DNA of 64,000 nt. Origin: Escallonia rubra (lineage: Eukaryota; Streptophyta; Magnoliopsida; Escalloniales; Escalloniaceae). This document shows, piece by piece, positions 24,287-35,895 of this stretch. Position 1 is the stretch's first letter; each line of letters begins with the position of its first letter. The notes below the pieces were generated by a model. That model saw only the letters and a program-made list of their open reading frames with translations, was not told where the DNA came from and ran no database searches. The stretch lies in contig JAVXUO010000256.1 of assembly GCA_033065855.1 (NCBI GenBank), positions 186,001 through 250,000 of the forward strand, read 5' to 3'. Position numbers and translations under genes: made by a program.

Positions 24287-24702
24287 TTATATGTTGTAGC
24301 TTATTTTATTTTAACTTTAAAAGAGTTGTATTCAGCTTATAACTTGTGGCCTAAAAATGCTTTTAATTTTTTTTTTCAAGCATAAGCTATAAGCGCCCAA
24401 AATAAGTTCGACAAACATGGTTTAATACTTATTAGGCATATTATGCAAATTAAGCCTTCCATGTTATCAAGACTTTGTTTATTTATTTTGTTCTCATAAG
24501 TGGCTCTTTTATCAGCTCCCGTCACCTTCTCGATTTTTTACGAATATAAAAAGGCATACGTGAGAGTAGCACAAGGAACGACTTTATTTTAATTAGAAAA
24601 AAAGACAACTCTCCTAACAAAAAGGAAAAAAATTAATCATGATTCAACTTATTGTACAAACTCAACTCTCACATGTAGCCATCGTAAACTAAACCGGTTA
24701 CA

Positions 24703-24726
24703 CCCCCCCCCCCCCCCCCCCCCCCC
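24703..24726. repeat. poly-C tract, unit 1
   Basis: About 24 uninterrupted C residues. The unit-2 counterpart (34859-34893) is longer and interrupted by A. Confidence 0.9.
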
Positions 24727-24732
24727 GGCGTG

Positions 24733-26513
24733 ACCACCACCACCGACACTGTGATTGTCAAACCCATCAAACTTGCCATCATTATCACCCCCTGTCAAAC
24801 CCACCACCAAATGCAACTACCATCATTAACCAAATCCAACGCCCAAGCTATGAGCCCATCATATCGACCACAAAATTAGATTTGCCAGCACCGCAATGAT
24901 TTATGGACCAAAATGAACATTCGGAATTTTCTCTAGAAACCTTTGGGCACGAGCCCAGTCGTTTTCTTCCTTAGGAGTTAGTTGTTGATTACCAGTTGGG
25001 AATTCAAGGTCAAACGAACTTCCTGAAAATTACCCTAACCATTGTCTTACTGTGAGAATGCAGATTGAAAGCACGACTGCGATTAACCTAGTGTCCATCA
25101 TTGCCCAATGGGATGGGATTCGCAAAATCTGCTAAAGTTGTGCAATCACTGGCCAAAAAACACCCGAATGAAGTACAAAGTGTACACACACGAAGCGACG
25201 AGAGAGAGAGAGAGACTTTGCAGCATCCTCCCCTGTTACTGTCTTATTGCATGAAATTAGAATCACCATCTTGCTGGTCTACTACCCCCACACCAATAAT
25301 CGTGCCCAAACTTGGTACCCACCACCACCGACACTGTGATTGTCAAACCCATCAAACTTGCCATCATTATCACCCCCTGTCAAACCCACCACCAAATGCA
25401 ACTACCATCATTAACCAAATCCAACGCCCAAGCTATGAGCCCATCATATCGACCACAAAATTAGATTTGCCAGCACCGCAATGATTTATGGACCAAAATG
25501 AACATTCGGAATTTTCTCTAGAAACCTTTGGGCACGAGCCCAGTCGTTTTCTTCCTTAGGAGTTAGTTGTTGATTACCAGTTGGGAATTCAAGGTCAAAC
25601 GAACTTCCTGAAAATTACCCTAACCATTGTCTTACTGTGAGAATGCAGATTGAAAGCACGACTGCGATTAACCTAGTGTCCATCATTGCCCAATGGGATG
25701 GGATTCGCAAAATCTGCTAAAGTTGTGCAATCACTGGCCAAAAAACACCCGAATGAAGTACAAAGTGTACACACACGAAGCGACGAGAGAGAGAGAGAGA
25801 GAGAGACCGACTTTGCAGCATCCTCCCCTGTTACTGTCTTATTGCATGAAATTAGAATCACCATCTTGCTGGTCTACTACCCCCACACCAATAATCGTGC
25901 CCAAACTTGGTACCCACCACCACCGACACTGTGATTGTCAAACCCATCAAACTTGCCATCATTATCACCCCCTGTCAAACCCACCACCAAATGCAACTAC
26001 CATCATTAACCAAATCCAACGCCCAAGCTATGAGCCCATCATATCGACCACAAAATTAGATTTGCCAGCACCGCAATGATTTATGGACCAAAATGAACAT
26101 TCGGAATTTTCTCTAGAAACCTTTGGGCACGAGCCCAGTCGTTTTCTTCCTTAGGAGTTAGTTGTTGATTACCAGTTGGGAATTCAAGGTCAAACGAACT
26201 TCCTGAAAATTACCCTAACCATTGTCTTACTGTGAGAATGCAGATTGAAAGCACGACTGCGATTAACCTAGTGTCCATCATTGCCCAATGGGATGGGATT
26301 CGCAAAATCTGCTAAAGTTGTGCAATCACTGGCCAAAAAACACCCGAATGAAGTACAAAGTGTACACACACGAAGCGACGAGAGAGAGAGAGAGAGAGAG
26401 ACCGACTTTGCAGCATCCTCCCCTGTTACTGTCTTATTGCATGAAATTAGAATCACCATCTTGCTGGTCTACTACCCCCACACCAATAATCGTGCCCAAA
26501 CTTGGTACCCACC
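24733..26513. repeat. local triplication of a ~590-bp block
   Basis: Three head-to-tail copies begin at the shared word caccgacact at 24741, 25326 and 25921 (periods 585 and 595). They look identical except for the length of an internal (GA)n run and a nearby ccg. Unit 2 has one copy only (34907 to about 35490), so the expansion happened after the 9-10 kb duplication. An ACCACCAC word at the junctions is a likely homology for the slip or unequal exchange. The open frames in this block are repeated with it and are not host genes. Confidence 0.9.
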
Positions 26514-26901
26514 AACAAAATCCAAGGCAATCTCTCAAAAGGTCTGATCGGGGCTCGTAGAATGTTTGCAACCCCATCATCTGGTCAACTGGTTTAGATC
26601 TGCAGCAAAGAACACACTTATTATAGAGCCGAGTCATATCTGGTTGCATCTTTGGCCAAAAACATCATATGTGCAGAGTTTCAAAAGAATTTTCTCTACT
26701 TCCAAATATCCTGCCATCTATGAGATAAGAGCCAATTTGATACACCTAACTTTGTGAGCTTCCTTTGGTACACACAAAATCGCTCTTTCACCGCATGCTC
26801 CGTATTCTATCTCCTTTATCCGCCAAGTTAGCACCACTGTCATACACCTTGACATACTCCATGTAACTGAAAAGCAACCAATAAGTCGTTCACGGCTACC
26901 A
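24733..26901 (-). mobile_element. fossil Ty3/gypsy pol (integrase region), unit 1
   Basis: Minus-strand fragments resemble the integrase zinc-finger and core region of plant Ty3/gypsy polyproteins (for example CVLCCRSK near 26600 and SCNKTVTGEDAAK near 25850 and 26440). The element is clearly broken, without recognisable LTRs. It was present before the tandem duplication, because a counterpart lies in unit 2, and part of it was triplicated in unit 1. It is old relative to the duplication. Confidence 0.6.
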
Positions 26902-27289
26902 GAGTACCAGTGGCGGAGGGAGTGGGGGGCACTGGTGGGGTGGGCCGGTGCCCACCGCTTCTCCAGAATTTTTGCCCTATCCCCCAAGATTAAAATGTCC
27001 ACATAAAAATTTGAAAAATACTTAAAGATGATGTATTTGTGGTTATTTTACATTTAATGTATCTAAAAGTTTCAAGGATGGTTAAAAAAGATATTCTTTA
27101 AGTCACTTAAAATACTAAACTTATACAAATAAAAGACTTAGTTTACGCATAAAGTCAACACAAAAAATTATTTTTGTTCTAACTCTCTACGGTTCCCAAA
27201 GTCTCAATACTTTTAAGCACATATGCGGACAAGAGAACACTGCCTCGTTCGCAGTTCCCTCACCGCACACCGACCTTACCGCACACCGG
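26902..27289. mobile_element. hAT-like MITE, truncated by duplication junction
   Basis: This is the left part of the element that is complete in unit 2 (35896-36721). It begins beside ggctacca and cagtggcggag and is cut off at the unit 1 / unit 2 junction (27289). The truncation shows that the rightmost duplication breakpoint lay inside this element. Confidence 0.8.
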
Positions 27290-27656
27290 TTTGGTCATAT
27301 TCACTGCAGGATTTTAGATGCCCCAATTTTTTACCTAATTCTTGATATTGCACTAAAGAAAAATACATCTTTTTTAGGCGAAATCCCTGGTAAGCAACGA
27401 GTGGTCAGTCTCGTCGCAACTTACGAATTTATTATCGCCTTCATTGGCTAACGTGATGGAACCGGAACCCCTGATTAGAGACTTGGACCTTCGTAATGCC
27501 AAAACAAAACTCAGAGGAGGAATTGTGAGTGACTCCCCTTTTGACAATGAGAAAGAATAATTTTTGCCAAGTAGATGGGCTCAGACGAGGTGAAGGTAGA
27601 CTAATAAATTACTTGGGGGAAGCAGTTTGAATAGAATTGAAACTAGGTTGAAGGTA

Positions 27657-28274
27657 GGGGCCGTTTGACATCATTTTTTTTCTCTTTTTTTTTTCAGTTT
27701 TAAAAATTGGAAAAAATAGGAGCGTTTGGTAACCATTTTTTTTTTCAATTTAAAAAACCACTTTTTAAATTGTAGAGTAAAAAAAAATAGGAAAAAGATA
27801 TTTTTTTCACTTAAAATTTTTTTTTTTTTAGACCAACGCACCCACCGCCGGTAGCCACCAATAGTCACCTCCGGGCGGCGGTGGGCTGTGGCCACCACCG
27901 CTGGCCGGAGGCCACCTCCGGCCACCACCGCCGGCAGCCATCGCCGCCCGACAGCCACCTCCGGCCACCGGCAACCACCACCGAGCGGCAACCACCGACA
28001 TCCACCTCCGGCCGCCGGCAGCCACCACCGAGCGGCAGCCATTGCCGGCGAATGCCGCAACAACCGCCGGCCACCACCATCGTCGACCACCGCTACGCCC
28101 CACCACCGCAAACCACCACAAAAAAAAGTCAAAATAAAAAGGGTTACCAAACACCCAAAAAAAAAAACTAAAAAAAAAAAAGGCTTATCAAACATCCGCT
28201 TGTTTTTGTAAAAAAAAATACATTAAGTTGCTCTTTAAAAAAAAAAAAAAAAAAAAACTCTGTCAAACAAACCC
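27657..28274. mobile_element. MITE with GC-rich core (GTTTGACA family)
   Basis: The ends GGGCCGTTTGACA and TGTCAAACAAACCC are inverted. The GC-rich core (about 27840-28100, gccggccacc words) lies between long A/T-homopolymer arms. The corresponding place in unit 1 (near 19664) lacks it, so it inserted after duplication. A clean target-site duplication could not be read, since a few bases differ at the left edge. Long Gly/Arg- or Pro/His-rich frames are composition artefacts. Confidence 0.72.
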
Positions 28275-29409
28275 TAATACTCTCTCACAACATATTACAA
28301 GTAGTGCATCTTTTGTTACAATCCTAAAATCTTACCACGTGGACTAATAATCAAACGGTATCCGACGCTCGCAGTCCCTCTCTTTTATATACTCTTATCT
28401 TTTCATCTGATTGCCCACAAACAATAACCATTTGCTCCTTTTTATGCCCTCTTAATTTGGTTGGTTCAATATCAATTTAAATGACATGGAAATCACAAAA
28501 TTCCTCTAAAAATATATATCATTTACCTCTAGACTCAATCGTCACCCCTCTAACAGTCCTCGACTCCACCAACTCCACCTTCACGATTAATCCACCTCCA
28601 TTATGGAAGCAGAGTACCATGTCACCATACACACTGATTGACAAATGAAATCAAATATTTCAATTCTTTGTCACAAAAGTAGCATTATTACTTACAGAAA
28701 TGTCGTACGCACCTACTATAACGCATATCTCTCTGGCTTAACTACAATTTTCTTTGAAGAAGCTAAAATCAAATGCTTTTTTGCAGAATCATCTAATCTA
28801 AAAAAAACATCCCATAAAAATAGACTGAAGAGACAAATAAAGAATGAAGAAAGTTGTTATGAATTTTATAGAATATCAATTCTGAGGTATGTGATTTCAG
28901 GTATGTATGAGAGAATAACTAAACTACCTCTCTTAATCCACTTGTTTAATGGCAACTGAAAGTTACTTTCTATTATTGTAGCCCTAAATTTTTTTTTTTA
29001 CACAAAAAGTAAAACATAAGAAAAAAAAGATGGCGGTGAGTGTGCATGTGTCAGCAAAATGAGAGACATGAAAGTCTGACTTGGTACTAGTGGCATAGTG
29101 AGTAATTCTTTTTTTTTTTCTTTTTCTGGTAGAGAGTAAAATTATAGAGGAAACTACCCCGGTGGTCCCTGTACTATACGCGTTTTGCCACATTAGTCCC
29201 TAAACAAAAATTTTATCTATTTTAGTCCTTAAACATTACGCCGTTTGCCATATTGGTCCTTTTCTCAACTTCCGTCCAAAAATATCCGTTTGTGGACCCC
29301 ACACGAGGGGCACAAAGGACCTTTCCCTTCCTCTACCCGTCACCGGCCAGAAACCCTCATTTCAGGTGGGCAGAAACCAATTCCTCCTTCCAAAAACACA
29401 AGGCTTCGA

Positions 29410-29735
29410 TCGGGGCCTGTGGAGCGATACCGCCGTGGGTTGCTTTGATGATCAGTGGGTCGGTCAGAGGCAAGAAGGACTCATTGACGACGCTTTACAA
29501 GCTTTGTTCGGCAAGAGTGAACAAGGAGAGGGCGGTGACCGCCGGTGCTGTGAGGTCTCTGGTGGCGATGGTGGAGGAGTGGGGGACCGGGCTGGCATAG
29601 AAGGCGATGGTGGTGCTGAGCAGCCTGGCCGGGATCAGGGAAGGGAAGGAGGCGATCGTGGAAGAGGGTCGTACGGCTGCATTCGTGGAGGCGATCGAGG
29701 ACGGGACGGCCAAGGGACATGCCGAAGCATGCAGC
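29410..29735 (+). pseudogene. captured ARM-repeat fragment (plus strand)
   Basis: The translation gives GAIPPWVALMISGSVRGKKD, then LTTLYKLCSARVNKERAV, then VVLSSLAGIREGKEAIVEEG and VEAIEDGTAKGH, with one stop between. This is the repeating Armadillo signature of plant PUB/ARO-type ARM proteins (ALTTLYKLCS, NKERAV-AGAV, VVLSSLA, AIVEEGGI-ALVEAIEDG). The fragment covers about two to three repeats and lacks both gene ends. Confidence 0.75.
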
Positions 29736-30013
29736 TGTGCTTTCACTTGCGGTCCAGGGCGAGGGCCCAGTCCAGGTGCTTGGACAGGTCGGAGGCGATG
29801 CGGCGAAGGGGGGAGCTCGTAGAGAGACTGGGTGGATGAGGCGAGGTGGACGGTGAAGCAGATGAGGTGGGCGAGCTGGGTGGTCTGCTTGGCGAGCTCA
29901 GAGCAGTCGGGCTTGGAGGATTCGGTCTCCTAGGCTGGTTTGATGACCCAGTCGGCGAGCAGCAGGATCAGGAGGGAGAGCTCGTGGATGGATTTTTCTT
30001 CTTCGGCGGCCAT
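29736..30013 (-). pseudogene. captured N-terminal fragment of the ARM-protein gene (minus strand)
   Basis: It starts at an ATG at 30013 with MAAEEEKSIHELSLLILLLA. It continues, with stops and a frame change, through CSELAKQTTQLAHLIRFTVH, ASSTQSLYELP and RRIASDLSKHLDWALAL. This matches the conserved N-terminal helical region of plant ARO-type ARM-repeat proteins (CSEL-KQ-L--LLR-VRLA-S--SLY then RRI-ADVSKNLERAL-LVRKC). It meets the plus-strand ARM fragment tail to tail near 29735, so both probably come from one donor gene. Confidence 0.65.
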
Positions 30014-30459
30014 GGCTGAGGGAGCGGCTGCTGCGGCTACGGCTACGGCTGCTGCTGCTGTTGCTGCTGAGTGAATTGAACGCAGAATGACGAAGAGAGG
30101 GGAAATGTCCTTGGTGCCCCTCGTGTGGGGTCCACAAACGGACATTTTTGGACGGAAATGGAAAAAAGGACCAATATGGCAAACGGCGTAATGTTTAAGG
30201 ACTAAAATAGATAAATTTTTTGTTTAGGGACTAATGTGACAAAACGCGTATATATATCAAAGATAAAGGAGAGATACATCATGCCCAAATGCAAGTAACA
30301 AGATTCATGGATGATATTCTCATCTGATAGGAATCGTAATAAAAGGATAACCTATATCTAAAGCAAAAAATATAACAGACTAAAAAGCTGTATATACATA
30401 CAAAAGAAAGGAATATATATTTTGATTTTTTTTAGAGATACTCTAACCAACTAAAAAAC

Positions 30460-31805
30460 AAGATAAAACCAACTACAAACTGGATATTACTAGTTACAAC
30501 AGGACAGACCTAACAAAATCAACCAATAAAAAACCAACACCAATCTGCAGCCGCAAATTCAAAGCTTAGACACCTGTCACCATCGCAACAACATCACCTC
30601 AGTCCCCGAGCAACCTCACCGATGTCGGAATCTCTACCATTTCAGTCCATAACACCGCCGCTGAGCTCCAGAGGGAGGGCGCCAACCAAAAAATGATTTT
30701 GTCCTCGCAACTGACTTAATCAGATCTCCCCTACCCAAGACCCCATCGGACTACCAACAACAACCTTTGCAGCCCCAAAAACTGCCATGACAACCTAGAC
30801 CTAATTAAGAACTTACGAAGGGAGTAGAATCTCCAACGTCACCATGAAATTAACCTACAATACCTTCCTAGAACATCGCCGGGGGGGGGGGGGGGGGGGG
30901 GGGAAGCACTATAAAAAAACCCTTGAAACTAGACTCACCCATCATCTCCTAACCATGTCGGAACTGCACTCACTGTCCGGACGAAGAAACCCACAAGACG
31001 CACCACAATCCAATCTACAAGCACCCAAATGCCCCAAACAACTTAATTCCAAATCAAACTCATAGCCATCACCAGCGTCGAATCCTTTAATTGGTTGGAC
31101 AATAATTTCGTCACAACGATCGTCAGCCAGCCGCCTTACCGTCACGACCTAGATCCAAAGAAACAACCCTAAAAACAGACATACAAGTCTCCTAACAACG
31201 ATGATCTACTCTACCACATCACCACCCACTGGAGAAAGCCGACGGCTGTCGTCACTTCAACGTATTTTTGTGAGTTATTTCTTTTGAAAGCATGGACAAT
31301 ACAAAGATAACTTGAGATTGATGGCATGGTGTGTGATTTTTTAAAAAGTATGGACAATGTATCATTACGGATTTTGATGAGCTTTGGCACTTTGACATAT
31401 GTGTATAAATAAATGATTGTAAAATAAAGGAAGAATATAAGAAAGATAAAAGTGGAAAAGTAGAGTTAAGGCCAGACGGCAGACGTATATTAACCGAATC
31501 CATAAAGTAGTTTGCATTTTCTTTTAACCTTGATCTATCATGGTGAATCTCAAGATGTTATTCTAGTGCAATTTACTTGTAATCTGTTTATAATCTCAAG
31601 ATGGTATTCTTGTTTATGATCGTGACCTCATGGTCACGATAATAATCATCATAATGATCATGGTGATTGTAATAATCTTGGTCATGATAATAGTTCAACT
31701 TCTAACCATGGATTAGCGCACGGTCATGATTCTGATTTTGGTCATAGTCAGATAGAATCATGTATTTGGTGTTAGTCATGGTTCTATTTTGATAACAATT
31801 GTTTT
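30460..31805. other. unit-2-specific block, unclassified repeat DNA
   Basis: This block is absent from unit 1, where ctaaatattatgctt bridges the gap near 20773. It holds a 23-G tract (30881-30903) and a degenerate catgat/catggt-rich tract (31610-31800). The tract plus the sequence that follows resembles 50340-51350. No terminal repeats or gene recognised. It could be an insertion in unit 2 or a deletion in unit 1. Confidence 0.45.
30881..30903. repeat. poly-G tract
   Basis: Twenty-three consecutive G residues directly after cgcc. Confidence 0.92.
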
Positions 31806-32135
31806 GTTTATGCTTATGACGATAGTTGATTCAAGAAGTTCAACCGATTAGTTCCTTTTGTTTTGCTAGTATTTGTTTCTTGCTCGATAATATTGTTTTG
31901 TCCTTCCATTTTGTTACGATTTACATGTGTTGTAATAATTTTGTGGTATTTGTGTTCTTTTTTAATGTGATGAACTAAGAATATATTCTTGCATATACAA
32001 CAAACTGATTCTTTAGTACTATACAGTTGTTTGATATTCTTTCCGTAGTGTCTTCACCACCTTTTGTAACTAAAACCACGAATGTCGCCTTTATTTTTTT
32101 CTCGATAAACAAAAGAAAAAACCGTTCTACCAAGA

Positions 32136-32153
32136 GGGGGGGGGGGGGGGGGG
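32136..32153. repeat. poly-G tract, unit 2
   Basis: Eighteen G residues, counterpart of the thirteen-G tract at 21107. Confidence 0.9.
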
Positions 32154-32829
32154 TTTGGAAACAAAGATGCAAGAAAGAGAAACTAAACAACAGTAGAAAA
32201 AAGTAAAAATGGATCAACTACCTACTTTTGCTTGTCAAAAAAAATAAAAATTCAAGTCTCAACAAACTGGTACAAGCAAGCACAAGTTATGAAATAATCT
32301 CATCAACCTGCTATATGTATCAAGCCTTTTGTTCATGATGCATGGGAGTACAGTGCATAATGTTTCAACTATTCACCAAAAGCAAAAGAGAACACTTTGA
32401 TCCCAAGTTGGCATCTTTTTTACAAATCTTCATAACCTTAGGACGTGAGTTACCCACATTTCAAGGAGTTGTTTCCTCCTATCACAGCTGTTAACTTTCT
32501 TCTAAAATCAAAGTTCATAGGCCAATAAGTTTTGTAACGATTAAACTTTTAGGTCAACTTTGGCTCATCCTATACATAGGTACACCTTTTGTTGACACTT
32601 GACTCTCTTCTATCTCTCACATATACAGTATTAGAGCCTAAGATTGACAACATAACTCATGCTGACTCTTGCGGTGATGTCAATCAGAAGAATGGTGGTT
32701 CTTAGCCGAGCAAGACTCTGTGGGGGAATTGAAAATTACATTAGTGGGAGATTGTCATTGCGAATGCTGAGTTCTGTCAGTCTTCCACATTGATTAAGTT
32801 TAAAATAAATTGGGCATACATTCATGATT

Positions 32830-33158
32830 AGGGAAGGGTATGCCCAATTTATATTTTTGCAACCACACATAAATATATTTTTTGCAACCACACATTTTGT
32901 TTCTCAATGTGTAAATGTAGGTTCAGATTAAATTTATGATCTAATGTTCATTAAACGCATTACCAAAAAAAAAAACTAATTAGGGAAGGGTAGGTTGTCA
33001 TTAGAATAACTAACGGATGGCAAAATCGGAAATGATTACAAAGTTAGTAATTAATAATAGTATTTATGAAAGGGTAGGATTGTTATTGGAGTGATTAACG
33101 AAGGACAAAAACGGAATAAAATGATTTACAAGATTCATACTTTTATAGGTAGTATAGA
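32830..33158 (-). mobile_element. Helitron remnant (5' part), unit 2
   Basis: The 5' terminus (TCTATACTACC read on the minus strand from 33158) and adjoining sequence match the unit-1 Helitron. The 3' portion with the CTAGT end is missing. Because the duplicated flank joins directly at ggaagggtatgcccaa, a deletion in unit 2 is the simpler reading. Confidence 0.6.
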
Positions 33159-33959
33159 TATAGATATAGATTTAGCTAAAATGGGCATAAACCATTTTAG
33201 CTAAAATGTTAATTAGGCCGCCTTTGTTGCATATATTGTACATATTTCTTCAAAAAAAATGTTGAAATAGTTTGTCACATTCAGCTCACATTGAAAACAT
33301 TCCAGATTAACTCTGCTCTTTTGACTTTATAGCACTAACAATGCCAATAACCGCTAGAAATCAATGGTGAAGTCATCAAGAGCGTTGCCCTAAGTTAGGC
33401 CACTCAGCGAAAAATCAACGCCACGCTTGATCAACGTGACATGATCCTTTGTTTCGTTGTACATATAGACGAGACACAAAGCTTTGCAGACATCATTTCG
33501 TTGAGGAAATAATCGTTTATGTTCACATTTGTCGCAAATTTTACCTTTACCATTTTTTAATAAGTATGAAATTAATTAAACAGATATTTCATAAGTTGTC
33601 ATGTGGAATTCGTTACAATTTATGGAACCGCGTTTTTTGAAATTAAGTGACAGAAATACGCAGCAAGCTTTTAGTCAGTGGTGCGTACATAAAGTTGCAT
33701 TTTTTTACATATTTTGATGACCCAAAAGATATCTAAATAAATTCTTCAAGTATCTTAAATGGAAGATAATTCAACTGTGAGTTGAACTAACTTGAACATT
33801 TGAAATCCGACATAGGATGATTTAAAAATACTCAAATGAAGTTGAAAACGAAATAAGAAATAGAAAGCATAAACATGTGACAGGTGGCAAAGTGCAATGA
33901 ATGAAAAATATTCTTTAACTTTGAAATGCAAAAAATGAAAAAGCACTCTAAAGTACTTA

Positions 33960-34444
33960 GGTAGCGTTTGGTAACAATTCCAGTTTTGATTTTCTATTTT
34001 CAAAAAAACAAAAATCAAAATCAGTTAATTTTTTTTTTTTTTAAAAAACAAATGAGTGTTTGATTACCTAGTTTTTATTTTGAATTTTTTTATTTTGGGT
34101 ATTTGATTACCCAGTTTTTATTTTGAGTTTTTTCTTTGGTGGTGGTTTGCGGTGGCGGTGGTGGGGCGTGGCGGTAGCCGCCGGCGGTGGCTGCTGGCAG
34201 TCGCTGTTGGTGGTCGCCGGCGGTGGGGAGTGGCTGCCGGCAGTGGGAGGGTGGTGGTGATCTCAAAATAAAAATTGAAAACCGAAAACTCCTTTTTGGA
34301 GTTTTAAAAAACAGTCCAGTTTTAAAAAGTGATTTTCAAAACTGAAGGGAAAAAAAATGAAAACTGTGCGCCAAATGCATTTATTTTCTCTAGTTTACAA
34401 AACTGGAGAAAAAACTGAAAAAATAAACGTTACTAAACGGAGCC
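33960..34444. mobile_element. MITE with GC-rich core (GTTTGGTAAC family), unit 2
   Basis: Paralogous copy of the element at 23807-24286, duplicated with the unit. It has the same ends and TTA flanks. The GC core differs by a small insertion (extra ctgttggtggtcgcc-type words near 34203). Confidence 0.7.
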
Positions 34445-34858
34445 TTATATGTTGTAGCTTATTTTATTTTAACTTTAAAAGAGTTGTATTCAGCTCATAA
34501 CTTGTGGCCTAAAAATGCTTTTAATTTTTTTTTCAAGCATAAGCTATAAGCGCCCAAAATAAGTTCGACAAACATGGTTTAATACTTATTAGGCATATTA
34601 TGCAAATTAAGCCTTCCATGTTATCAAGACTTTGTTTATTTATTTTGTTCTCATAAGTGGCTCTTTTATCAGCTCCCGTCACCTTCTCGATTTTTTACGA
34701 ATATAAAAAGGCATACGTGAGAGTAGCACAAGGAACGACTTTATTTTAATTAGAAAAAAAGACAACTCTCCTAACAAAAAGGAAAAAAATTAATCATGAT
34801 TCAACTTATTGTACAAACTCAACTCTCACATGTAGCCATCGTAAACTAAACGGGTTAC

Positions 34859-34893
34859 ACCCCCCCCCCACCCCCCCCACCCCCCCCCCCCCC
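34859..34893. repeat. C-rich homopolymer tract, unit 2
   Basis: Runs of C separated by two A residues, homologous to the 24-C tract at 24703. Confidence 0.9.
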
Positions 34894-34896
34894 GCG

Positions 34897-35895
34897 TGAC
34901 CACCACCACCGACACTGTGATTGTCAAACCCATCAAACTTGCCATCATTATCACCCCCTGTCAAACCCACCACCAAATGCAACTACCATCGTTAACCAAA
35001 TCCAACGCCCAAGCTATGAGCCCATCATATCGACCACAAAATTAGATTTGCCAGCACCGCAATGATTTATGGACCAAAATGAACATTCGGAATTTTCTCT
35101 AGAAACCTTTGGGCACGAGCCCAGTCATCTTCTTCCTTAGGAGTTAGTTGTTGATTACCAGTTGGGAATTCAAGGTCAAACGAACTTTCTGAAAATTACC
35201 CTAGCCATTGTCTTACTGTGAGAATGCAGATTGAAAGCACGACTGCGATTAACCTAGTGTCCATCATTGCCCAATGGGATGGGATTCGCAAAATCTGCTA
35301 AAGTTGTGCAATCACTGGCCAAAAAACACCCGAAGGAATTCCAAAGTGTGCACACACGAAGCGACAAGAGAGAGACCGACTTTGAAGCATCCTCCCCTGT
35401 TACTGTCTTATTGCATGAAATTAGAATCACCATCTTGCTGGTCTACTACCCCCCACACCAATAATCGTGCCCAAACTTGGTACCCACCAACAAAATCCAA
35501 GGCAATCTCTCAAAAGGTCTGATCGGGTCTAGTAGAATGTTTGCAACCCCATCATCTGGTCAACTGGTTTAGATCTGCAGCAAAGAACACACTTATATAT
35601 AGAGCCGAGTCATATCTGGTTGCATCTTTGGCCAAAAACATCATATGTGCAGAGTTTCAAAAGAATTTTCTCTACTTCCAAATATCCTGCCATCTATGAG
35701 ATAGGAGCCAATTTGATACACCTAACTTTGTGAGCTTCCTTTGGTACGCACAAAATCGCTCTTTCACCGCATGCTCCGTATTCTATCTCCTTTATAGCTT
35801 CAATTTTTTTATCCGCCCAAGTTAGCACCACTGTCATACACCTTGACATACTCCATGTAACTGAAAAGCAACCAATAAGTCGTTCACGGCTACCA
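34897..35895 (-). mobile_element. fossil Ty3/gypsy pol (integrase region), unit 2
   Basis: Counterpart of the unit-1 fossil, with a single copy of the ~590-bp block. It is interrupted by the hAT-like element at 35896-36721. Similar sequence resumes after that element (about 36722-36800). It is broken and without LTRs. Confidence 0.55.

Larger units (their letters stand above)
16960..27289. repeat. tandem duplication, unit 1 (10.33 kb)
   Basis: The unit begins tttggtcatattcactg at 16960 and ends in a GG at 27288-27289. The same start sequence resumes at 27290. It is a direct, head-to-tail duplicate of 27290-36289. Shared blocks, by eye differing at roughly 1-2% of sites outside insertions and deletions, are: 16960-17276 with 27290-27610; 19650-20780 with 28275-30460; 20777-21795 with 31805-32830; 22700-24740 with 32850-34910; and 26510-27289 with 35485-36289. 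Unit 1 alone carries the Mutator-type elements at 17277 and 18548, most of a Helitron, and two extra copies of a ~590-bp block. No host gene lies inside. Confidence 0.93.
29147..30250. mobile_element. Pack-MULE-like element with ARM-repeat gene fragments
   Basis: Long inverted arms run from 29165 to about 29330 and from about 30100 to 30250. They share words such as gcgttttgccacattag (left) and, inverted on the right, gtccacaaacgg. The outermost ~30 bp of the right arm are missing. The empty site survives in unit 1 (aaaattata followed by taccaagg near 20566), so insertion is post-duplication. The interior is GC-rich and holds two pieces of one ARM-repeat-type gene in convergent orientation. 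No transposase is seen. Confidence 0.8.

Noticed and set aside
24733-26513. Triplicated block considered as a CRISPR-like or satellite array
   Set aside because: The organism is a plant, the copies are ~590 bp without spacers, and only three are present in one unit.
25101-26560. A family of near-identical 60-128 codon open frames repeated two to three times, also near 35270
   Set aside because: They are repeated only because the ~590-bp block is triplicated and lies in both duplication units. The frames run opposite to a recognisable gypsy integrase fossil and have no domain.
27671-28211. Long Gly/Arg- or Pro/His-rich frames on both strands
   Set aside because: They arise from the GC-rich core of a MITE with homopolymer arms. 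Both strands and several frames are open, a sign of composition and not coding.
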